Positions 56,575-64,000 of a DNA stretch of 64,000 nt are shown here, in pieces. The translations under genes and the position numbers were made by a program. The DNA is taken from the NCBI GenBank assembly GCA_030761205.1, contig JAULJL010000028.1:17039001-17103000 (forward strand), written 5' to 3'. The first letter of the stretch is position 1. Each line of letters begins with the position of its first letter. Source of the DNA: Fremontodendron californicum. Taxonomy: Eukaryota; Streptophyta; Magnoliopsida; Malvales; Malvaceae. The notes beneath the pieces were generated by a model. That model was not told the origin of the DNA. It worked only from the letters and a program-made list of their open reading frames with translations, and ran no database searches.

Positions 56575-57111
56575 CTATGAGTCGAGGATATGCTTCCCAT
56601 CCAGTTTTCTTACAAGCTGGCAAACAGGGTCTTTTAACATCAGATTCCCAAGATGTTGCCATTCCCTTTGGAATTGCGGCCATAAATCAAGAATTTCTCT
56701 TTGTACGTCTCCACTAGGATGCGTCTCAAGAGAAAGTTGGATATTACCCAAATTCTCCTTACTCAGTCCATCCTTAATGAATTCAATTTTATCATCTCGA
56801 TTAGAGGACGGAATCCCAATAGAACGACATTTACCGTTACACGTCCATCGTGCACATTTGTGGCAATTTGAACTCATGCGCTTTGCTCGTCGCTTCTTTG
56901 CAAAAGTGCTTCTACCTGTACCTGGTAAATGCAAAACAGGAAGATATTCATCTTCATGTACCTTGGCTTCAATTATCCAACGTATGTCTTCAGGAATCCC
57001 TTTGTGCATAAGCATTCTTAATCTTTCAAATCGAACTTGGTAAAGCTTCAGTAAAATATTTCGAGGAAAAGGAGGAAATCGTTTCTGCAATCTTGTGAGA
57101 ATATCATCCAT
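56575..57111 (-). CDS. Cysteine-rich basic protein resembling carlavirus nucleic-acid-binding protein (copy in E3b)
   Basis: 178 aa, identical to the E3a protein from the shared ATG. A single base change in the T-rich tract just upstream distinguishes the two copies. Confidence 0.7.
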   Translation of the reverse strand: MDDILTRLQKRFPPFPRNILLKLYQVRFERLRMLMHKGIPEDIRWIIEAKVHEDEYLPVLHLPGTGRSTFAKKRRAKRMSSNCHKCARWTCNGKCRSIGIPSSNRDDKIEFIKDGLSKENLGNIQLSLETHPSGDVQREILDLWPQFQREWQHLGNLMLKDPVCQLVRKLDGKHILDS

Positions 57112-57113
57112 CC
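57112..57113 (-). promoter_or_regulatory. Putative 3' splice site at the CRP start (E3b)
   Basis: Minus strand TTTGTTTTTTTCAG|GATGG; TATATAAAT at 57160-57168. Confidence 0.55.
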
Positions 57114-57267
57114 TGAAAAAAACAAAGAAATATAAAATGAAAGAGAAATTGAAAGAGAAATTTATATACAATATCAGTTTTGTGGGTAGCTGATGGGACC
57201 GACTTAAATAATCACGGAGTACTGTTATCCGCCATTTAACCGGGGTTAAAAAAAATTATATTTACAT

Positions 57268-59913
57268 CTAGTTATTTTCAAAACAAGGATCAGAAAGAAA
57301 AACAACCTCTTCTTGAGTAACATGATTTTCCAAAAACAGTTTGAGTCTTTGTCCATTTACCTTGAATACGTTACCATTTTTAGGATTCTCAATGTCAACT
57401 GCTCCATAATGATACACATGCTTAACCACAAATGGGCCAGTCCATCTTGATCTCAACTTACCAGGAAATATGTGAAGTCTAGAATTATAAAGTAGAACTT
57501 TTTGCCCAACATCAAATGTTTTTCTTGAAATTAACTTGTCATGAAAGGCTTTAGTTCTTTTTTTATGAATTTTAGAATTCTCATATGCATCATTTTTGAG
57601 TTCCTCAAACTTTTGTTTCCAACAATGCTTAACCTGAAAAGAATTTAACAAAGAATCAGTGTGTGAAATTTCTGAAGCATTATCAAACTCACATTCAATT
57701 AAATAAGCTTCTAAAGGATCATGGAATGTGGTAGTGGTGAGATGTTCATGAACAAGTTCTTCAATGAAATCCACTTCATGTACTTCTGAATCATCACCAG
57801 GTTGCTTGCAAATGTTGAACACATTTAATTCTAAAGTCATATTTCCAAAAGAAATGTTCAAAATACCATTCCTGCAATTTATCAGAGCATTAGAAGTTGC
57901 AAGAAATGGACGGCCTAATATAACAGGAATTTGAACATTTGGATTTGAAACAGGATGTGTGTCCAAAACAATAAAATCAACAGGGAAGTAAAAATTATCA
58001 ATTTGAACCAAAACATCTTCAACTATCCCTCGAGGAATTTTTACAGAACGATCAGCTAGTTGAAGTGTAACAGGTGTTTCCTTGAGTTCACCTAAACCTA
58101 ACTGTTGATAAACAGAAAAAGGCAAAAGATTAACACTAGCACCAAGATCAAGCAATGCACGTTCTATTCTAGTGTTTCCAATGATGCATGAGATTGTTGG
58201 ACATCCAGGATCTTTGAAATTTGGTGGAGTAAGGTGCTGAATGATTGAGCTCACACTTTCCGTCAGAAATGCTTTCTTTTGTACATTATGTTTCCTTTTA
58301 AATGTGCACATGTCCTTCAAAAATTTAGCATAAGATGGAACTTGTTTGATTGCATCCAATAAAGGAATGTTAATCTTAACTTGTTTGAAAAGTTCATAAA
58401 TTTCTGCATTTTGATTCAAATTCTTTATTGTTTGCAACCTTTGAGGAAAATGAGCAGGATGCATACCTTTTTCTTTGTCCAAATTTTCAAGAAGTTCAGA
58501 CTTACCATCATCCTTACCATTACTTTTCGGAGGGGAAGGAGGATCTTGGTCTTTTGATGGAATGTTTTTGTCAATTGCCTTTCCACTTCGAAGAATTGTG
58601 ATAGAACTGGCATTTTCCTGTTGAGTTTCATTGGAGCAAGAAACAAGACATTGAGTAGAAGGGTTAGGCTGAAGTTGAGCAGGAAACTTACCTTTTTCTT
58701 GAGTGCGTAATGAAGCTGTCAATGTGGACAAGGTGTTTTTGATCTCATTGATGTCCTGTGAAGTTTGGTTATTCACATTTGCTTGTGTTTGCATGAATGC
58801 TTGCAATGTCTCTTCCAAGGTTTGTACACGTGAAGGTTGATAGGAAAAAGTGTTGCCCGGCTTTTGAGATTGTGGTACCTGAACATGATTATTATTCCGC
58901 CAACTGAAGTTGGGATGATCTCTCCATTCAGGGTTATACGTTTCAGAGTAAGGAGAAGGAAAAGGCTTTTTAAATGTGTTTATGGAATTTACTTGATCAT
59001 GCAACGCTTCTTTAAGAATGGGAATGTTTGGACATTCAGAAGTGGGGTGTCCCATGATTTCACAAATTCCACAACTTTCTTCATTTTTAACCGTTTTGAC
59101 TTCTTTTACTTCTCTAAGTTCCATGGCTTCAATCTTTCTAGCCAAATTAGCTACTTTAGCTTTTATCTCATCTTCTTGACTAAAATGATATTTACCTCTG
59201 TTAGAAACAAGATTAGATCTATTGGAACTTTCAGAGGAATTATCTGTGTGCCAGGCTTGAGAGTTATCTGCCAAATGGTCTAGGTAGTCAAAGGCTTCTT
59301 CAGGTTCTTTTTCTAGAAACTCACCGTTACACATTGTTTCAACAAATTGTTTAGTTTCGGGAGTTAAACTTTCATAAAAGAAACTAATAAGACGCCATTT
59401 TTCAAAACCATGATGTGGACAAGAACTTAACAAATCTTTAAAACGCTCCCAGCACTGAAAAAATGCTTCATTTTGATTTTGATTGAAATTTTGAATCTGT
59501 CTTTTCAAAGCAGTAGTTTTATGTGCTGGGAAAAATTTCTTTAGAAACTCAGTTTCTAATTCTTGCCATGTGCCAATTGACCTTGGTTTTAAATTATGAA
59601 GCCAAATTTTTGCTTTATCTTTTAGAGAAAAAGGAAATAATTTTAGCTTGACAATTTCATTTGTACATTGTTGGTCATTAAAGGTGACACATACATCTTC
59701 GAAGTCTTTTAGAAACGAGTAAGCACTTTCCGATTCTAACCCATGGAAATTTGGAAGCAAAGCTATCATACCTGGTTTAAAACGAAAGTTGTTTGCATTG
59801 AGAGGAAAAATAAAACAAGAGGGTGATGAGCTTCGAGTTGGTTGCAAGTAGTCACGCATGGTGCGTACTTGTCTGTTCTCATCTTCAGCATGAACACTTT
59901 CATTGTCAGCCAT
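57268..59913 (-). CDS. Athila-type gag-protease fused to integrase C-terminus (E3b)
   Basis: 881 aa from ACCATGG at 59913, identical in translation to the E3a copy, with the same upstream in-frame ATG at 60006. Putative donor at 59939/59940. Confidence 0.9.
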   Translation of the reverse strand: MADNESVHAEDENRQVRTMRDYLQPTRSSSPSCFIFPLNANNFRFKPGMIALLPNFHGLESESAYSFLKDFEDVCVTFNDQQCTNEIVKLKLFPFSLKDKAKIWLHNLKPRSIGTWQELETEFLKKFFPAHKTTALKRQIQNFNQNQNEAFFQCWERFKDLLSSCPHHGFEKWRLISFFYESLTPETKQFVETMCNGEFLEKEPEEAFDYLDHLADNSQAWHTDNSSESSNRSNLVSNRGKYHFSQEDEIKAKVANLARKIEAMELREVKEVKTVKNEESCGICEIMGHPTSECPNIPILKEALHDQVNSINTFKKPFPSPYSETYNPEWRDHPNFSWRNNNHVQVPQSQKPGNTFSYQPSRVQTLEETLQAFMQTQANVNNQTSQDINEIKNTLSTLTASLRTQEKGKFPAQLQPNPSTQCLVSCSNETQQENASSITILRSGKAIDKNIPSKDQDPPSPPKSNGKDDGKSELLENLDKEKGMHPAHFPQRLQTIKNLNQNAEIYELFKQVKINIPLLDAIKQVPSYAKFLKDMCTFKRKHNVQKKAFLTESVSSIIQHLTPPNFKDPGCPTISCIIGNTRIERALLDLGASVNLLPFSVYQQLGLGELKETPVTLQLADRSVKIPRGIVEDVLVQIDNFYFPVDFIVLDTHPVSNPNVQIPVILGRPFLATSNALINCRNGILNISFGNMTLELNVFNICKQPGDDSEVHEVDFIEELVHEHLTTTTFHDPLEAYLIECEFDNASEISHTDSLLNSFQVKHCWKQKFEELKNDAYENSKIHKKRTKAFHDKLISRKTFDVGQKVLLYNSRLHIFPGKLRSRWTGPFVVKHVYHYGAVDIENPKNGNVFKVNGQRLKLFLENHVTQEEVVFLSDPCFENN

Positions 59914-59938
59914 GGTCGGAGTTGTATTAGAAAGATTA

Positions 59939-59940
59939 CC
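59939..59940 (-). promoter_or_regulatory. Putative 5' splice site in the E3b leader
   Basis: Minus strand TTTTTCAG|GTAATC, 26 nt upstream of the gag ATG. Confidence 0.5.
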
Positions 59941-60030
59941 TGAAAAAGTTTCACAATAAAATCTAACTAAACGACGAGATCTAAAATCACGTCGCCAAAC
60001 AAGCATAAAACAAAGTTAATATAAAGATTA

Positions 60031-60117
60031 GGCGGTATAACCAGCCAATAAAAATAAAACAAAGTTAATATACAATATAAATATAAATATATAGAAAATT
60101 AGGCGGTATAACCAGCC
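60031..60117 (-). repeat. Hairpin repeat pair (E3b leader)
   Basis: GGCGGTATAACCAGCC at 60031 and 60102. Confidence 0.85.
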
Positions 60118-60167
60118 AATAAAAATAAAAATAAATATACTTATAAACTTATATACTTAGTATTGCC

Positions 60168-60185
60168 TCCCCGGCAACGGCGCCA
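60168..60185 (-). other. Primer binding site, tRNA-Asp type (E3b)
   Basis: Minus strand TGGCGCCGTTGCCGGGGA next to LTR c. Confidence 0.88.
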
Positions 60186-60191
60186 AAAACT

Positions 60192-61697
60192 TGATGGAGA
60201 CTCAATTAAGAGTTGTAAACCCAAGTGCAGGTTATGTTCAAGTAATAAATTCTCGGGTGTCCGAGGTCGAACCACAGGGAAGCGTATTAGTAAGTATAAG
60301 TTTATAAATATATAAGACAAAGAAAGTAAACAAGATATTAGGGAATCAACAACAAAATAAGATAAACAAGATATTAGAGAACAAAATAAACAAAATATAA
60401 AAGAAATTAAACAAGATATAAAAAACAATAAGAAAAGATGTTGAGGTTAGAGAATCCACTCTTGGTGTTATGCTAAGATTAATCTTGTTTTATTACACAA
60501 TTGAAATCCACACATAAAGGAGGTTCCAATCGGAAGGTTTAGCAATTCAGTCCAAATTGTCCAACGTCCATAGCATATGATATTATGTTCATTTGGTGTC
60601 CTCAAAACTCATAAAAAGAGTCCAAGCATTTCTTATGCCAAGGTATATGTCTACAACAAATCAAGGTTATGAAACCAAGCATTTACTGTGCCATTTTCCT
60701 TGTCAATAATGAATCAAGATCCCTACTTTGTAAGTATGATTTTAAACCAAAAGAAAATATTATCTATACTAGTGTTTATAAATGATGATTCATTTTAGCT
60801 CATGTTTAAGAGACTAACCTTAGCATTTACCAAGAGCTTCACCTCATCACCTCAACAATATGATTAGCAACACATACTAGATATGAATAAAATGAAAAGA
60901 AATGTAAGCAGCATAAGTAAATAAAAAAAGAAAACTAGAGAAAGGAAAGAAGAAGAAAACTTAGAGAATTTTATTACAATGGCTAATATCCTCCCAATCT
61001 ACAATAATGCCCTTACAATCATCCAAGGCCCTCTATTTATACACATTTGGAGAGCTAAATGACAAGAGACAAGCTTTATAAATATCAAAGGTAGGTATAA
61101 TAGGTGGGTGCATTTTTCTAACAATTTTCGTCATATTGTATGACAATTCTGATTAGCCAGCTTGATGGTCGATTTTGTCAATGTTGGAGGCTCGATCTGA
61201 TCAAATGGTCTTCTAGAAAAATATACCCCTATCAGTCACGGATCCATAGCCGTTGGAATCAGATCATTTCCTCATGTGGATCGGAAGATATGGTCAAAAT
61301 ACCAAAACAGGTCAGCACAGACGTCATTGCACATCAGCCAACTTGATGGTCGATTTCGCTAGGGAAAACGACTCCGTTTCAAGAAGTGTAAAACATGAAA
61401 AAGATAGATATGCCTCTTAACTTTGCACTGTAAAAAATTCAGCCTTATTGCTTCAGTGAAACTCCAGATATAGCGGATATGGCAAAAGGTGTCGGAACTG
61501 GAACTGAACTGGATTTGCCCTTAATTGTTGATTTAACCTAGTAATCTGAAATCACTCAAAGAAACTCGTGAAAAGCACCAAATTACATAAAAATATAAAA
61601 TATCATAAACACAATTAGACTAAGCAATAATAACTCGTATTTGACACAAAACAATAATAAAACATAACTAAGAACTATATAATTATACGAGTTATCA
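60192..61697 (-). repeat. E3 LTR c (5' LTR of the array)
   Basis: 1506 bp, appears identical to LTR b; TATA box at 61030-61041. Flanked on the right by the target duplication ATAAG. Confidence 0.93.
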
Positions 61698-61867
61698 ATA
61701 AGTCTGTAATACGCCTTTCAAAGAGCTATTACAAAATTAGTCCTATAGTGACTTCCTCGGATCTTGTGCTTTCTTTCACAGTCTCCTTTTGATTGCCCTG
61801 CTCTTCAATCTGACCCTACTTGTTCACGGCCCCTTGACGCGTTAGCGAAAGCATCACCGTGTAAGCT

Positions 61868-63827
61868 TTACTTAGCTTGCTTCTCCAGTTGATTGGCTCG
61901 GGCTTCCTCATGCTTCACTTTCTCTTTCCAGTAGTTATTCTCCATCTTGAGGTTTTTGACTTCATGTTCCCATTCCCCAGAAGTCTTGAGAGTCCCCTCA
62001 AATCTGAGCTCAAAGCGGTATCTCTTGTTCTCCAAATGTAATTCATGAAGATCCCCTTTAGCAGTGTCCCTTTCTCTTTTGATCTTTTCCTTTTCTCTTT
62101 CTCGAGCTGATTCCCTGTTTTTCATGTCCTCAAGTTCTTCTTGTAGTTCGGGCAATAACCTTGCTCATCTGGGCCTTTTTTTTCAAATTTCGGCCTTGCG
62201 ATTTCTAACTCTGATGTCATTTCCCTTGGTGGTGGATTCATGAACTGGACCTCTTCCCCATCTGATGTCAGTAGCCTATCATTAACCCTTAATTCCCTCC
62301 ATACCAGGTAATCAAGTGTGACGATGTCGGCATATCTGGCCACTTTTATTCGGTGAGTTTTCTTCCAAGCTTCAATCACTGCCCACACCTTTCCAAGAAT
62401 ATTCGTCTCCCCTATAAGTGAACTCTGATGATCTTAGATTACGAGTCACGGGTGTGAATTGTGGAGACTCAACCTATCTTTGCACCAACAAAGGCGCATA
62501 ACTCACAGACCCCCAAATTTCGAGTAGTGGAACTCCCGAGTTGTCCCCACATTTATACATAATCGGCATAGGAGCCATCCACGGAGCTCTCCAAGTTACC
62601 ATCTCCCCTTTTAGATTCCGGAACATGTCGTTATTTCTCTTCATCCCCATCTTCAGGCTAGACATTTTGAAGGAATTCCCTAATCAGAACTAAAGACTTC
62701 ATGTACTGTTTGAAGGAAACCTTTTCTATCTTCCAAAAATGACTTTGAATGCAAATATAAAGGAGTTGTACACACCCTTTGATTCTGCCTTGTCCTGCCC
62801 TTTTGCAAAAATTCAAAGATCGGATAGTTTCAGCTATGATGGCCGGGGATGGGTTGATCTTCTATTCCAAATTTTCAAAGAAATCAAACACGACTATATC
62901 CACATGACACAATATCTTCGAGAATATGATTAATCCGTAGATAGCTAGAGCGAAAATGTCCCTAGCTTTTTCTTTTTCGGAACAACCCAATATCAACTGT
63001 CGGAGAGTTTCCCACGGAATGCATCCATTTTTTTGCTCTGTGTCCACATGACTCTCAACCCATGTTGTATCCATTCCTGTGATCCTAGCCACTTTCTTCT
63101 TGAAACCTGAAGGTTTCACTTCCTTCAAATATACCCGATCAGGATTAGGACATTCAATACGTAAAAGTGCTGAATATTCTTCAATCAGTGGGGTCATATC
63201 CTCCTTGTTAAAAGTGAAACATCTATAAGCAGGATTCCAAAATTGTACCATAGCCTGAATCAACCCACTATTGACCCTAATCGGAATTAAGATTCTGATC
63301 TCCATATTTCTAACTGAAGGCTTCTTTCTCTGATACATTCCACTGATTCCAAATGTCGGCTAACCCTCGGAGATTATTCTATCTAGAATCCACTTTGACC
63401 CTTTCCGGCAATACTAACACATAATCTTTCTTCAGGCAATCACCATCCTCCCTCTGATCTTTTTTCGACCGTGCCCTGACTATTGCATGATCTTCTATCA
63501 CTGAAATAACCTGACACTCCATGAAAGTCCTTTGGGTTGATGACTATCCCGAGGCCAATAAACTTCAAGTGTATCATGATGTCTATGATGCATGTCCAAG
63601 AAAAGAAAATAGAAAGAAATAGATTAGTAAAGAAACGAACAAATATAACATAAATAACAACATGCTTCAAAAAAATGTCCCAAAAATTTTAACAGAGCTT
63701 CGGCATTACGACGCCTTTGAGACAAAATAATAAATTTATTACGAGCAATATGATGTTCGTTCATCATCACCCAATTTGTAAATCTAACATATAGAAAGAT
63801 GGTAAAAGGTTGGAAATGTTCCTCCAT
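61868..63827 (-). pseudogene. Tat/Ogre ORF1 remnant
   Basis: Broken frames upstream of gag: 63827-63624 (start MEEHFQPFTIF, then NKFIILSQRRRNAEALLKF), 63338-62862 (FWNPAYRCFTFNKEDMTPLI, EEYSALLRIECPNPDRVY), 62665-62474, 62388-62122 and 62155-61868 (highly charged coiled-coil-like ESAREREKEKIKRERD). An extra ORF of this type before gag marks Tat/Ogre elements and resembles plant-mobile-domain-like proteins; its role is unknown. Stops and frame changes make it a pseudogene. E3 lies between it and gag. Confidence 0.7.
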
Positions 63828-64000
63828 GTGTTCTTAAATTTCGGGTATCTAATAGAATTATGGCATGGCTTCGCCTAGGTTCACTATATGAAGGTGAATC
63901 GGTTCTAAGGCCCCGAATTGTTCCTCACTGTCGCCTGTGAAGGCTAGTAAGGCACCCCGATAAAAGCGAGTTCAATTCATTAGAGTATATTTTCCTATGC
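63828..64000 (-). other. Tat leader upstream of ORF1
   Basis: Short non-coding stretch; no primer site or LTR end is visible before the window ends. Confidence 0.4.

Larger units (their letters stand above)
43787..61697 (-). mobile_element. E3: three-LTR tandem array of the CRP/LOG Athila-type element
   Basis: LTR a (43787-45292), interior E3a (45293-51989), LTR b (51990-53495), interior E3b (53496-60191), LTR c (60192-61697). The repeat period is about 8202 bp. One target duplication, ATAAG, flanks the whole array (43782-43786 and 61698-61702). LTRs b and c look identical and LTR a differs from them at about three positions; the two interiors differ at about three positions. Each interior carries the gag-pro-INTc fusion, CRP and LOG, all open. 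It is inserted between ORF1 and gag of the Tat element. Confidence 0.95.
18988..64000 (-). mobile_element. Large degraded Tat/Ogre Ty3/gypsy element (host of E2 and E3)
   Basis: Minus-strand order from right to left: ORF1 (63827-61868), gag (43391-41669, then 32282-31935), protease, G-patch-like segment, intron-like spacer, reverse transcriptase, RNase H, second archaeal-type RNase H, integrase (to 26634), 3' tandem repeats, polypurine tract and 3' LTR. The extra ORF1, the second RNase H and the pro-RT spacer ending in a splice acceptor are Tat/Ogre traits. Frames are broken in many places, so it is inactive. E2 and E3 split it; the 5' LTR lies beyond the window. Confidence 0.85.

Overview
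The window is repetitive, AT-rich plant nuclear DNA, most likely from a eudicot. It consists almost entirely of nested Ty3/gypsy (Metaviridae-type) LTR retrotransposons, nearly all read on the minus strand. I see no ordinary single-copy host gene, no tRNA or rRNA gene and no CRISPR array. The species cannot be told from the sequence alone.

Layout. (1) 1-15401: two long LTRs of a Tat/Ogre-type element. One ends at 2866; the other runs 2867-3560 plus 12982-15401 and is split by a young 9.4 kb element, E1 (3561-12981, target duplication CCTTT). (2) 15402-16861: a broken Tat gag fragment. (3) 16862-18987: a Tat LTR fragment in the opposite orientation. (4) 18988-24006: the 3' LTR of a large Tat/Ogre element whose degraded interior fills the rest of the window: 3' tandem repeats 24007-26633, integrase, two RNase H domains, reverse transcriptase, G-patch-like domain, protease and gag end 26634-32282, gag start 41669-43391, and the extra upstream ORF1 61868-63827. 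Two further young insertions split it: E2 (32283-41668, duplication GCCCC) inside gag, and E3 (43787-61697, duplication ATAAG) between ORF1 and gag. E3 is a three-LTR tandem array holding two almost identical internal regions, E3a and E3b.

E1, E2 and E3 are the unusual part. They have Athila hallmarks: a primer site matching tRNA-Asp and, in E2 and E3, an Athila-like gag and DLGA-type protease. They lack reverse transcriptase, RNase H and the integrase core. In E2/E3 gag-protease is fused in frame to only the C-terminal end of integrase. Downstream, in the env-like position, each copy carries two intact intronless ORFs: a 178-aa basic cysteine-rich protein resembling the nucleic-acid-binding proteins of carlaviruses, and a 215-aa LOG-family protein (cytokinin riboside 5'-monophosphate phosphoribohydrolase) with its catalytic motifs. 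All four copies of both ORFs are open. Splice-acceptor-like sequences lie just before both ORFs, and E2/E3 have a matching donor just before the gag start, suggesting retrovirus-like spliced mRNAs.

The working hypothesis is a non-autonomous Athila-derived family that borrows its polymerase in trans and carries an accessory cassette of a possible silencing-suppressor-like protein plus a cytokinin-activating enzyme. LTR pairs differ at only a few positions, so the insertions are recent.
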